From the NCBI GenBank assembly GCA_947379755.1, contig CANCOC010000007.1:1-64000 (forward strand): a DNA stretch of 64,000 nt, given 5' to 3'. A program made the position numbers and the translations under genes. This document shows positions 44,422-57,247 of the stretch, in pieces (position 1 is the first letter of the stretch; every line of letters starts with the position of its first letter). The notes beneath the pieces are model-generated. The model had not been told where the DNA came from. It saw only the letters and a list, made by a program, of their open reading frames with translations, and ran no database searches. The DNA comes from Alcaligenaceae bacterium (lineage in GTDB: Bacteria; Pseudomonadota; Gammaproteobacteria; Burkholderiales; Burkholderiaceae_B).

Positions 44422-45090
44422 TTACTGCCTGACAACTGCCGTTGGTATTTTTTCTTCGCCTAGACGTGCGCGCGTTTTATTCATATCGTCGATTCGGGCA
44501 AAGGGCCCGACACGAACCCGATTGAACTGAACGCCATTGACTTCAGCACGCTGAATCTCAACCGGCATACCCATCAGGATAATTCTTGCGCGTAAGGTTT
44601 CGGCATCTTCGAGAACCTTGAAGGAACCTACTTGCAAATAATACGGTCCACCTGAATTTACCTGACTATTGCCTGTAGAAGCAGGTGCTTCATTGCGTGC
44701 TTCGGATTTGGGCGGCGCGATCCGCTGGACAGGCGCGTTGGGCGGAGTCGGTTTCAAGGTCGCAATCAGCGCACCAAGATCGTCGCTCTGGCTCGCGGGC
44801 GGTCGCGTTTGGCCAGACGGCGCCACAGGCGGCACTTGCGCACCACTCTCTGCATTCACTGGCGCACCGGTCACTACATCACGCCCGCCCAGGCCTGCAT
44901 TCGGATCGGGTGCATTGCTGGGATCTTTGGGACTGGGGGCATCAGGCGAGCGGCTCGCCTTGTCCAGGAAAGGTGAAGGCGCCTTCACAACGTAATAAGC
45001 CACTGCAGCAGCGACCATCAAGCCGATCAACAGACCGGCCAGCACGCCATAGAGCGTACTGCCCCCACCAGATGATTTATGTTTGGCCAT
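44422..45090 (-). CDS. SPOR-domain membrane protein
   Basis: A 222-aa bitopic protein: a short Lys/Gly/Ser N-terminus, one membrane helix (LYGVLAGLLIGLMVAAAVAY), a long Pro/Ala/Asp-rich periplasmic linker, and a C-terminal SPOR domain (YYLQVGSFKVLEDAETLRAR ... VRVGPFARIDD). SPOR domains bind denuded septal peptidoglycan, so it probably helps cell division in the manner of FtsN. AAGGA stands six bases before the ATG. It starts eight bases after argS, in an order common in Burkholderiales. Confidence 0.93.
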   Translation of the reverse strand: MAKHKSSGGGSTLYGVLAGLLIGLMVAAAVAYYVVKAPSPFLDKASRSPDAPSPKDPSNAPDPNAGLGGRDVVTGAPVNAESGAQVPPVAPSGQTRPPASQSDDLGALIATLKPTPPNAPVQRIAPPKSEARNEAPASTGNSQVNSGGPYYLQVGSFKVLEDAETLRARIILMGMPVEIQRAEVNGVQFNRVRVGPFARIDDMNKTRARLGEEKIPTAVVRQ

Positions 45091-45098
45091 ATTGATCC

Positions 45099-46784
45099 TT
45101 ACATCCGCTCTGGAGCAGAAACGCCCATGAGCTCAAGTCCATTTGCCAGCACCTGTCTGGTCGCATCTGCCAGGCGCAGGCGGGCAAGCTTGAGCGAGGC
45201 ATCATCGACCAGTACACGCTCGGCGTTATACCAGGAATGAAAATCAGCCGCGCAATCACGCAGCCAGAAGGCCACAAGATGGGGTGACAGTTCTTGTGCC
45301 GCCTCAGCGACCAACGTTGGGAACTCGGCCAGCCGCTGCATCAGGGCAAGCTCTGTCGGTGCGGTCAAGTAGTCGACCGACGCAGCATCGCACTGAGACT
45401 GGTCCAGTCCAGCCGTCGTCAGCATCGAACAAATCCGTGCGTGTGCATACTGGATGTAATACACAGGATTTTCTTCAGTTTTAGCGCGTGCCAGATCGAC
45501 ATCAAACACAAACTCTGTATCTGCCCGGCGCTGAATCAAAAAGAACCGCACCGCATCACGTCCGACCCACTCAATCAGATCACTCAGCGTGACGTAGCTT
45601 CCAGCACGCTTGGAAATCTTGACCTCTTGACCTCCGCGCACAACCTTGACCATCTTGTGCAGAATATATGAGGGGTAGTCTGCAGGAATACCCAGAGCCA
45701 ACGCCTGTAATCCGGCACGTACGCGTGCAACGGTGCCATGGTGATCGCTGCCCTGAATATTGATCGCACTGGTAAAGCCACGCTGCCATTTGGTTACGTG
45801 ATAAGCGATGTCAGGAACAAAATAGGTATATCCGCCTTCGGATTTGCGCATGACGCGATCTTTATCGTCACCCGTACCCAACTCGGTCGTACGCAACCAC
45901 AATGCGCCTTCGCTTTCATAGGTATGACCGCTGGCCACCAGCTTGCTGACGGTGTCTTCAACGCGACCGGAGGTGTACAGCGAACTCTCAAGGTAATAAT
46001 GATCAAATGCCAGGCCAAAGGCCTGTAAGTCGAGATCCTGTTCACGCCGCAAATAGGCAACGGCGAATCTGCGCACGCACTCGAGATCTGTGATGTCACC
46101 ATTCGCGAGAACCGGTTCACCATCACTCGCACTGACTGTTTTGCACGCAGCAAAATCCAGCGCGATATCCTGGATATAGTCCCCCTTGTAGCCGTCTGCC
46201 GGCCATTCGGGGCTGTCTGGGTCCAGGCCCTGACCACGGGCCTGCACACTGATCGCGAGGTTATGAATCTGATTGCCTGCGTCGTTGTAATAAAACTCGC
46301 GGCTGACTTCAAAACCACTCGCATCAAACAAGCGACACAGAGCATCGCCCAGGGCTGCCTGGCGCGCATGCCCAACGTGCAAAGGACCTGTCGGGTTGGC
46401 TGAAACAAATTCAACCAGCACTTTTTGCTGTTTGCGCGGGGCGCGGCCGTAGGCTTCGCGTTGCTTGCTGATGGCAGCCAATACTGCAGTGCGGGCGGCA
46501 TGCGTCAGGCGAAAATTGATAAACCCTGGTCCCGCCAGTTCGGCCTCGGCCACGATGGTACGGGCGGCAGGATCGGCCATCAGGGCATCCAGGATGGCTT
46601 GCGCCAGCTCACGTGGATTGCGCTTATTGGACTTAGCCAGTTGCATTGCGACATTGGTCGCCAAATCACCATGTGCAGCAATCTTAGGCCGCTCAAGGAC
46701 GATATTGGGTGCCGCATCGGGCAAGATGCTGGCCACAGCGGCCTGCAAGGAGGAAATCAGGGTGTGTTGTTGCTCGGGGAGCAT
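45099..46784 (-). CDS. argS: arginyl-tRNA synthetase
   Basis: A 561-aa class I synthetase charging tRNA(Arg). The HIGH-type motif is in [20 protein letters not shown], and the N-terminal additional domain ([21 protein letters not shown]) and C-terminal DALR anticodon domain are present. The KMSKS-like motif is [10 protein letters not shown]. First of the argS-SPOR-dsbA run. The 65-base gap to the RHS gene behind it shows no gene. Cytoplasmic. Confidence 0.97.
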   Translation of the reverse strand: MLPEQQHTLISSLQAAVASILPDAAPNIVLERPKIAAHGDLATNVAMQLAKSNKRNPRELAQAILDALMADPAARTIVAEAELAGPGFINFRLTHAARTAVLAAISKQREAYGRAPRKQQKVLVEFVSANPTGPLHVGHARQAALGDALCRLFDASGFEVSREFYYNDAGNQIHNLAISVQARGQGLDPDSPEWPADGYKGDYIQDIALDFAACKTVSASDGEPVLANGDITDLECVRRFAVAYLRREQDLDLQAFGLAFDHYYLESSLYTSGRVEDTVSKLVASGHTYESEGALWLRTTELGTGDDKDRVMRKSEGGYTYFVPDIAYHVTKWQRGFTSAINIQGSDHHGTVARVRAGLQALALGIPADYPSYILHKMVKVVRGGQEVKISKRAGSYVTLSDLIEWVGRDAVRFFLIQRRADTEFVFDVDLARAKTEENPVYYIQYAHARICSMLTTAGLDQSQCDAASVDYLTAPTELALMQRLAEFPTLVAEAAQELSPHLVAFWLRDCAADFHSWYNAERVLVDDASLKLARLRLADATRQVLANGLELMGVSAPERM

Positions 46785-46849
46785 GGGCTTAAAAACGACG
46801 TTTGAAGCCCCAAATCATAGCCTGAATTGACACGGGCACGCAGAAATAG

Positions 46850-49800
46850 CTACCAGACGAACCCCATTGAATCTTTCAGCCACGCCGCATACCCCGTCAT
46901 ATCCACCAGACCCACGGCATCCGGGCGCAAAAGTGCTGGGTGCGGATGCCGCCTGATGAACAATTCCACCTCGCGTCGCAGCCCCTGCCCCATGCGAGGC
47001 AAGTCCGACTGATAATTTGCCCACTTGGTCCCATCAGCGTGATTGACCCGCCGGTCACCATTTTGCATCCGGCGGGCAAAAACAGCCCGCTCATCATGAA
47101 CAACGGGGGTTGTCACACTCTCAGGCTTTGGTTGTGAAGACATTCCCAACCCGGCGGCCTGCGCTTGCCATTGCATCCAGGCCAGCGCCACTTGCGACAG
47201 GTTGCCCGGTGTCGAGCCAGGAGAGGCCTCGGCCGTCAGATAGCCACCACCGATGTCCGCATGAGCCCCCACGAAGGCACGCTCCACAACATTTGAGGCT
47301 CCCGCAGCAGAGGTCAGGGGAAATAACCAGCGATGCTCATGCAACGCGACCGCATGTGAAACCCACTTCCATGCTGGTGAGAGCTCCAGATTGAACACGG
47401 CATTGCCTGCACCCAGCACGTTGAATTGCGCCACCGTATCAAACAAACCCATGAACCGCATGTCGACGCATGTTGAAATCACGCCATGCATTGGATGATG
47501 AGACCAGAATCGTCCTTGCTTCACATGCTCCACCACACGGTTACCAAAGTGTCGTGCTAGCGCAGCGCCACGTGAAAAGCCCACAATATCGATCGGAATT
47601 GGCCGGGATATATCCTTCATTGTCGCAATGGCGTTGAGCAAACGCTCCCATTGCTGGTCGACACGCGCGCCACCTGACCATGCAATGGCAGCATCTGTCG
47701 TACTGCTCGCGGCGGACATGTTCTCATCGCCTGCAGGACCAGCAATGTAGTGCACTGGCCCATCGCGATACGCTTTTGAAAACAACCACACATTCGTGAG
47801 TGAAGCAGGCTGGTTGCCCGTGCCATCAAAAGCGAACAACATCAAACCGCGTGGATCTGCATGCCTGCGTGGTTGCTGATCGGCATAACCATAGAGGCTA
47901 TTGCCGGGAACAGGTCCCAAAGGATCCGGTTCAAGATAATGTCCGCGAACGGGATCGTACGTGCGCTGATAATTATCATGCCAACCCGTCAGCGGATCAG
48001 CGAATTGCCCTGGCAGTCTAAGCGCGAGCGAAAGATCACCTTGTTCGCTGAGCAACTCGCCAAACGGCGTGAATGCCCCTTGCCATCGTATCCGCTGATT
48101 TGCATCGGTCATCAGTCGGGGCAAACCAACGGCATCAGCATGAATCATGAATAGCTCACGACCATTTTCAATCACCGCTACAGGGACATGGTTCGCATAG
48201 ATATAGCGACGCGTCACCTGCACCCCTGCCCCCGTCACCTGTGCCTCTGCCACGAGCTTGTTCTGGTCGAACAAATAATGTATCAGCTTGTCTGCCTCCT
48301 CCCGGCGGATGCGTTCTCCAAACGCGTTGTAGGCATAGCGCACGATACGTGCCGGATCAGAAAGTTTCCTGACCTGGCTTAACCTCCGCTGGGCATTGAA
48401 TTGCAAAACATAATCATCGATTTGTGCAGGTAATCCGCTTGTGTCGCGCCTGATCTCAGCAAACATGTCTGGCTGGCCCGATGTGTTTTGAAAGTTGTAT
48501 TGTGAAAGCGACTCGCCAGAAGTCCGCCACGCCAAATGCTTCATCGTCACATTGAATGCTGCACCCGGCTTAAATCCTGGCCCTTCCCTCACCGAACGAT
48601 ACCCAGTCATTCGCTGCAACGCATCTCGACGGTAAGTATGCCGTGTATATTCCCCGCCATTCTGAATCTGCTCGGATGCAATCGCCTGCAGAGAGTCATA
48701 GGTCATCTGCTGCCTGAAAATTGGCCAATGCATGCTCGGCTGGTACACCAGCAATTCATGCAAACCGGCAGAACCCATTTGCATGGCGGTCATCAGACCG
48801 TTGCCATGACGCAGCCCTGCTGCCGTACTCTCGAACACCACATGCCGTTTGCCCCGGACATCTACCCATTCAATTGAAAGCAAACGATGGTCCAGCCACT
48901 GATAATACAAACCACCCCCCTCTGGCAGACCATGAAAGCTGCGGCGGCCTTGCGCGTCATAAGTAAAACGATCCCGATAAGACCAGGACGCTCCCCGTCT
49001 GGCGCAATGGCGAATCACTTCACGCTCTCGCACGCGCCCCGCATTCAGAGCAGACCGCCCATAACGCAGGATTTGTGTTTCTTCTGGATGCGAGATGAGC
49101 GCAGGATATTCCCCGCGCCACGCAATCCTTGTCAGCACTGAAGGTACGTTTGCTGCTTCGGCACGCATCGACCGCAGACGCCCATGTCGGTCATGTGACC
49201 ATTGCCACACTGTCTGATCTGCAAACTGACGTGTGGACATTGCAGCAGCGCGTTCCCATCTCTCAGGACCCATGCCGCGCGCATGCCAGTCCGTCATAGC
49301 ACCCTGTTGATCAAACACCATATTGAGCGCCGGCCAACCGGGAATATCCATGCGAATTGTGCGCAGCATGTGATGGGCATCGCGTGTCACACCCAGTCCC
49401 AGGTCCGCCTCTGAAAAAGCAATGCCGAGCCCCACCTTGCCTGACTCGAAAATCCCTGGCACAAACATGACCGCACGGCCACTACGGTCGTATCGCCATG
49501 TATGCGTGCGCATGGCCGGGCCATCCTTTTTTGCAGCGATTGAAATACCCGTCAACGCATCGGCTTGTCCTGATTGAAATTCAGGCTCATAGTGATAGCG
49601 TCTTTGCATCCCATCAGGACGCACCATTGCAATCAAACGCGGGGTCTGTTCAGATACACCCTGTGGATTGTCATAGACGTAGTGAAATATTCCCAGCCTG
49701 GTCTGCACCGTGGCGAGCTGCACAACATTCGAATGTTGCTGATATATGAATTTCAGTACACGCGCATCACGTTGACGAGCCAGTGCAAGGGGCACTCTGC

Positions 49801-50527
49801 TGTGATCACGGTCTGTTTCAATGATTTGATCGATGTGTCCAGACAGAAGGCCTGCCCGCCGATGCCGCAGGATCTGCACAACCCGACCCGAAAGCTGCGC
49901 CACTTCCGTCAGTCGTCCATCATTGTCAAACCGTAACCGTTCACCCGTTGGCCAGCGCCATTTCCACCCTGAAGGATCACGATGCAGCGTCCCGCGCAAG
50001 AAATCCGTCGATATGCATCGATCGTCGCTGCAAGTAAAAGCAATTCTGCTGGCATCGGCCTGGATGATCTGAACGCCCGTTCCCAGCACATACAGCCGGG
50101 AGTCATAAGACCATGACCAGCCTCGCCCCAGGGCGCTCTGGCGGGGATCCATCGCGTTGTAGTGCCTCACCAGCTCAAGCGAGGAATCAAGGCCACCGGG
50201 CAGATCCGTCTCTCGCTGATATTTATTGCCACTGCGGCGGTCAACCGGATTGCCCATGCCATGATCCGGCAGTGGTGTCGCCGCGCCGAGTGTTGCCACA
50301 CCCCCTTGCGCACAAGGGCTTCCCATGTTTGTCGCCTGACATGTCAAGGAAGGACTTGCAGTGGGTGCCTGCTCAGGGGCCTCAACACGATGCGACTTCA
50401 GCAACGGACTCACTTGAGATGACTGTTTGGCAAAAAACGGTGCGGGGCTGAAATTTTGTGGTGCTGTGAGCGTGTTCGCCGCCAAACTCACGGTTAAAAT
50501 CAACACATTGCCAAAAAAATCTCTCAT
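46850..50527 (-). CDS. RHS-repeat protein with C-terminal DUF2235-like hydrolase domain
   Basis: A 1225-aa protein. The N-terminus (VLILTVSLAANTLTA) looks like a secretion signal. A DUF6531-like entry follows (GNPVDRRSGNKYQRETDLPGG), then a long RHS/YD-repeat region. The RHS core end (YDPVRGHYLEPDPLG, YGYADQQPRRHADPRGL) is near residue 900. The last 320 residues start LMLFAFDGTGNQ and contain GFSRG (Ser985 nucleophile) and GAHADIGGGYL, the pattern of DUF2235/Tle1-type phospholipase effectors. This is the layout of a polymorphic toxin: a shell that holds a toxic tail. No PAAR or VgrG gene and no clear immunity gene are adjacent. Confidence 0.9.
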   Translation of the reverse strand: MRDFFGNVLILTVSLAANTLTAPQNFSPAPFFAKQSSQVSPLLKSHRVEAPEQAPTASPSLTCQATNMGSPCAQGGVATLGAATPLPDHGMGNPVDRRSGNKYQRETDLPGGLDSSLELVRHYNAMDPRQSALGRGWSWSYDSRLYVLGTGVQIIQADASRIAFTCSDDRCISTDFLRGTLHRDPSGWKWRWPTGERLRFDNDGRLTEVAQLSGRVVQILRHRRAGLLSGHIDQIIETDRDHSRVPLALARQRDARVLKFIYQQHSNVVQLATVQTRLGIFHYVYDNPQGVSEQTPRLIAMVRPDGMQRRYHYEPEFQSGQADALTGISIAAKKDGPAMRTHTWRYDRSGRAVMFVPGIFESGKVGLGIAFSEADLGLGVTRDAHHMLRTIRMDIPGWPALNMVFDQQGAMTDWHARGMGPERWERAAAMSTRQFADQTVWQWSHDRHGRLRSMRAEAANVPSVLTRIAWRGEYPALISHPEETQILRYGRSALNAGRVREREVIRHCARRGASWSYRDRFTYDAQGRRSFHGLPEGGGLYYQWLDHRLLSIEWVDVRGKRHVVFESTAAGLRHGNGLMTAMQMGSAGLHELLVYQPSMHWPIFRQQMTYDSLQAIASEQIQNGGEYTRHTYRRDALQRMTGYRSVREGPGFKPGAAFNVTMKHLAWRTSGESLSQYNFQNTSGQPDMFAEIRRDTSGLPAQIDDYVLQFNAQRRLSQVRKLSDPARIVRYAYNAFGERIRREEADKLIHYLFDQNKLVAEAQVTGAGVQVTRRYIYANHVPVAVIENGRELFMIHADAVGLPRLMTDANQRIRWQGAFTPFGELLSEQGDLSLALRLPGQFADPLTGWHDNYQRTYDPVRGHYLEPDPLGPVPGNSLYGYADQQPRRHADPRGLMLFAFDGTGNQPASLTNVWLFSKAYRDGPVHYIAGPAGDENMSAASSTTDAAIAWSGGARVDQQWERLLNAIATMKDISRPIPIDIVGFSRGAALARHFGNRVVEHVKQGRFWSHHPMHGVISTCVDMRFMGLFDTVAQFNVLGAGNAVFNLELSPAWKWVSHAVALHEHRWLFPLTSAAGASNVVERAFVGAHADIGGGYLTAEASPGSTPGNLSQVALAWMQWQAQAAGLGMSSQPKPESVTTPVVHDERAVFARRMQNGDRRVNHADGTKWANYQSDLPRMGQGLRREVELFIRRHPHPALLRPDAVGLVDMTGYAAWLKDSMGFVW

Positions 50528-50622
50528 CGGTGATCTACCTCACGCACAAACCTGTAAGCTTGCAAGAGGGGACTGAACACCGCAACCTCTGGTCGATCAA
50601 TTTATCCAGCGAGGAAACCACG

Positions 50623-50961
50623 ATGTTAGTCACCTTCAGCAGCAAAGCCGGCGCCGATATTCTGATGCTTTCCCAGCATGCAAAACCCATCATGCGGATC
50701 GCTGGAAAAGTGATGGATAAAGATATCCCCGTACGAGGCGTATTTACACCTGAGCAACTTGTAGACGCCATCTCGGCACTTGAGCACGCCATCGCACTCG
50801 AGCAGCCTGCCGCACCAAAAGACGATGACGATGATCAAGCACGTGATGCCTTGTCATTGCCCGTCGGATTGCGTCAGCGTGCACACCCTCTGTTAGATCT
50901 GATGCGCCGCTCCGTGCAGGCAGGCGCTCCACTCACCTGGGAAGCAGGCTCTGCCTGGTAA
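50623..50961 (+). CDS. DUF1840 domain protein
   Basis: A 112-aa protein. The start at 50623 (MLVTFSSKAGADILML) has GAGGAAACC before it; a longer frame from 50530 is unlikely. The family signature is MLVTFSSKAGADILMLSQHA (residues 1-20) and the VDAISALEHAI segment. DUF1840 is a small cytoplasmic family of betaproteobacteria with unknown function. It is divergent from the RHS gene and followed 10 bases later by an unrelated hypothetical gene. I do not think it is an immunity protein. Confidence 0.9.
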   Translation: MLVTFSSKAGADILMLSQHAKPIMRIAGKVMDKDIPVRGVFTPEQLVDAISALEHAIALEQPAAPKDDDDDQARDALSLPVGLRQRAHPLLDLMRRSVQAGAPLTWEAGSAW

Positions 50962-50971
50962 GGAAATGATG

Positions 50972-51289
50972 ATGCGTACAACGGTTTCTTTTATTTTCAG
51001 TCCGCAGCAACTCCTGACGCTCACAGTGAACCCGGAAAGCAGCGAGACTGGCGCGCAACAGGCACGCAAGTGGCTTGATACAACATGGGAAGAAATGGGG
51101 TGCGAACCTGTGCGACCCAGCGGCAAAGTTTTGCTGCTGGATAAAATCCTCGGCGTGGCAGATGCCTACGGCTACACCCTGCTGACTGAAGACACAGCCG
51201 TTGCCAGCACTTTCGCAGGGAATATTGCCCTGCTTTTGGGCAAACCAAATGTGACAGTTGATCTGCCAGGGTTACGCGTAGGATATTGA
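50972..51289 (+). CDS. hypothetical protein
   Basis: A 105-aa soluble-looking protein. Three in-frame ATG codons stand in a row at 50966, 50969 and 50972; AAGGA at 50960 favours the last. It has an alpha/beta composition, with conserved-looking text KWLDTTWEEMGCEP, GKVLLLDKILGVADA and GNIALLLGKPNVTVDLPG. I do not recognise a family. It follows the DUF1840 gene by 10 bases and converges on the alcohol dehydrogenase gene. Confidence 0.65.
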   Translation: MRTTVSFIFSPQQLLTLTVNPESSETGAQQARKWLDTTWEEMGCEPVRPSGKVLLLDKILGVADAYGYTLLTEDTAVASTFAGNIALLLGKPNVTVDLPGLRVGY

Positions 51290-51316
51290 GCAAGCGGCAG
51301 AGACCGGACGGATGAA

Positions 51317-52480
51317 TCAGTACGCCTGCTCAAACAGATTCCTGAAGTCAACCGTCGTCGTGTGCCTTGGATTCCAACGGTTGTAATTCGCCTGCGTACA
51401 CATTACCGCCATTTCATCGAACAGCGCCGGTGTCGCGCCCACATCACGCAATCGCGCCGGAATATTCAGATCGGCGCACAACTTTTCTATGGATCCAACC
51501 GCGGCAAGCGCGGCCTCCTGCAGCGGCAACTGCTGAACGGCCTCACCCATTGCAATTGCGACGCGCGCAAACTTTTGCGGATTCGCAACCAGATTAAATC
51601 TGGCTACGTGAGGCAGGCACACTGCATTGGACAAGCCGTGAGACAAGTGGAAACTGGCCCCGACAAATCGCGCCATACAGTGCACATTGCCCAGTCCAGT
51701 CTGCCCAAAGGCCATCCCTGCCAAGGCGGACCCACACAACATATTTAATCCTGCCTGCACGTTTCCACGGTCCGCCACAAAGCTGCGGATATTAGATGCA
51801 ATCAACTCTATGGCCTGAATGTTGATCGCATCCGTCATCAGGTTTGCCTTGAGCGACAAGTATGATTCAAACGCATGCACAAACGCATCCATACCGGAGT
51901 GTGCGGCAACATGCGCGGGCAATGTCACCAATGCAAGCGGATCAAGGATTGCAAACATCGCCGGATTGAGTGCAGCATGGCGAATCGACATCTTTAGATT
52001 TTTTTCTGTGTCACTGATGACACAGGATCCAGAAACTTCAGAACCTGTACCCGCAGTCGTGGGTATGGCAATCAGAGGCAGTGGGGGGATACTGAATTGT
52101 TCGATGCCTTCATAGTCATGGATACGACCGCCATTGGTTGCGAGAATGCCAACTGCCTTGGCCACGTCAATCGTACTCCCACCACCAATCGCCAGCAAAG
52201 CGGTTGCCTGATGCTGAGCACATGCCACGAATGCTTTTTCGACGGTATGTGCACTGGGGTCCGGTTCAATATCCGTAAACACGGCAACCTCAACGCCTGC
52301 CTGGGTAAGAGACTGGAGAATATTTGCATAAAATTTGCTGGTTAACAATGCAGCATCCAGGGCTACAAATATTCTCTTGCAGCTCAGTCCACGCATGATT
52401 TCTTCCAGCATGGAACTGGAACCGGTCCCCATATAAATTTTAGTCGGACAAAAGAAACTGGAGATATTCATTGTTTGCAT
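51317..52480 (-). CDS. iron-containing alcohol dehydrogenase
   Basis: A group III (iron-type) alcohol dehydrogenase of about 387 aa. The NAD motif is GGGSTIDVAKAVG; the metal site follows in GMDAFVHAFE, GNVHCMARFVG (His267) and LSHGLSN (His281). The FucO-type His four residues after His267 is Arg271 here. The start could be GTG 52492, ATG 52480 or ATG 52471; GGAG before the GTG leaves 52480 or 52471 best. It lies 18 bases after a Bug receptor gene on the same strand, suggesting that an imported acid or aldehyde is the substrate. Confidence 0.9.
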   Translation of the reverse strand: MQTMNISSFFCPTKIYMGTGSSSMLEEIMRGLSCKRIFVALDAALLTSKFYANILQSLTQAGVEVAVFTDIEPDPSAHTVEKAFVACAQHQATALLAIGGGSTIDVAKAVGILATNGGRIHDYEGIEQFSIPPLPLIAIPTTAGTGSEVSGSCVISDTEKNLKMSIRHAALNPAMFAILDPLALVTLPAHVAAHSGMDAFVHAFESYLSLKANLMTDAINIQAIELIASNIRSFVADRGNVQAGLNMLCGSALAGMAFGQTGLGNVHCMARFVGASFHLSHGLSNAVCLPHVARFNLVANPQKFARVAIAMGEAVQQLPLQEAALAAVGSIEKLCADLNIPARLRDVGATPALFDEMAVMCTQANYNRWNPRHTTTVDFRNLFEQAY

Positions 52481-52498
52481 CTCAGGTATCACTCCAGC

Positions 52499-53509
52499 TT
52501 ATTCGGGTTGAGCACCCAACTCGATAATGAGAGGGCGCCAACGTGCAACTTCGCTCTTTAAAAGGTTCGCAGCACCTGCCGGTGTTTGTTGCTCGGCGCT
52601 GGGCATTTCAATTCCCGCCGCTTCAAACTTGGTCCGCACATCAGGAGACTGAATCGCTTTGCGCAATGCATCGCCTAACTGGGCAACTACCGGCGCAGGG
52701 GTACCTTTTGGAACAAGAATCATATTCCAGATGTCATAGAGCAAATCAGGATATCCAGACTCACCCGCTGCAGGCACATCAGGCAAGGCTTTGATGCGTT
52801 TGGATCGCAAGACAACCACGCCTTTGACCATGCCTGATTGCACATATTTCACGGCGGTTGTCGTACTCTCCACCATATAGTCGATATGACCCGCCATGAC
52901 ATCGTTGACAGCCTGACCAGCACCACGATAATTGACGCCATTGACTTTCACACCAAGCTTGACGTTAATCAGCTGTCCACCGAGCCATGTGCCCGAGCCC
53001 ACGCCAGCAGCCCCAAAATTTAATTTTGCTGCATTCAGTTTTAAGTAGGCGGCAAACTCATCAAGACCCGTCGCCGGAAAATCTTTACGTGCTGAAACTA
53101 TCTGTGGCGCATCACCAATCGAGGCTACGGGAATAAAATCCGTCAAGACGTCATAGTTCAGATTTTTGTATAGCGTGGCACTGACTGCGAGTGTGCCTCC
53201 GTTGCCGATCAGCAAGGTGTAGCCATCACCCGGTGCTCGTGAGGCACGCGTATTGCCAACCGTACCACCCGCACCCGGCGTGTTTTCGACGATGACCGCC
53301 TGACCGAGGACTTTGCCGAGACTTTCTCCGACCACTCGGGCCAGCACATCTGTCGGGCCGCCCGCTGCAAAGGGCACGATCAGGGTGATTGGTTTTTCTG
53401 GAAACCCAGCTGCGGCAACCACGGTTGAGCACAGCAGGAGTACTGCACCTGCAAAACTTGAACAAAGCAACTGCCAGACTTGTTTGAGTATATTTATGGA
53501 TTGAATCAT
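52499..53509 (-). CDS. Bug/TctC family periplasmic solute-binding protein
   Basis: A 336-aa Bug receptor with a signal peptide (hydrophobic FAGAVLLLCSTVVAA, cleavage near AAG). The hallmark segments KPITLIVPFAAGGPTDVLAR and VIVENTPGAGGTVGN are present. GAGGAG lies six bases before the ATG. It precedes the iron-type alcohol dehydrogenase gene by 18 bases as one transcript and is downstream of the gyrB terminator. Ligand unknown; no TctA/TctB genes are adjacent. This is the third copy in this window. Confidence 0.93.
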   Translation of the reverse strand: MIQSINILKQVWQLLCSSFAGAVLLLCSTVVAAAGFPEKPITLIVPFAAGGPTDVLARVVGESLGKVLGQAVIVENTPGAGGTVGNTRASRAPGDGYTLLIGNGGTLAVSATLYKNLNYDVLTDFIPVASIGDAPQIVSARKDFPATGLDEFAAYLKLNAAKLNFGAAGVGSGTWLGGQLINVKLGVKVNGVNYRGAGQAVNDVMAGHIDYMVESTTTAVKYVQSGMVKGVVVLRSKRIKALPDVPAAGESGYPDLLYDIWNMILVPKGTPAPVVAQLGDALRKAIQSPDVRTKFEAAGIEMPSAEQQTPAGAANLLKSEVARWRPLIIELGAQPE

Positions 53510-53625
53510 TGTTGTCTCCTCAATGACTGAATCTTAACCTCGTAACAGAACCGTGCCCAGCACGATGACCATGGCTCCTGACCACCGCCATCGGGCGCGG
53601 GTCCACCTAATATGTGCACACACAT

Positions 53626-53655
53626 AAAAAAGGGGCTGCATCGCAGCCCCTTTTC
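53626..53655 (-). terminator. Rho-independent terminator of gyrB
   Basis: On the minus strand AAGGGGCTGC/GCAGCCCCTT, with loop GAT, is followed by a T-run. It ends the dnaA-dnaN-gyrB run. Confidence 0.93.
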
Positions 53656-53678
53656 TGATTCCAGATACGATCTATTGA

Positions 53679-57244
<3,566 letters not shown>

Positions 57245-57247
57245 GGC

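Noticed and set aside
50530-51289. DUF1840 and the following hypothetical gene as immunity genes for the RHS toxin
   Set aside because: They are divergent from the toxin, lie at its N-terminal end, and DUF1840 is widely conserved as a single-copy gene without toxins.
53534-53612. Minus-strand frame before the third Bug gene reading like the end of a small multidrug/EamA transporter (SGAMVIVLGTVLLRG)
   Set aside because: Only about 25 codons, lies right after the gyrB terminator, and no further transporter sequence is found. Could be chance.
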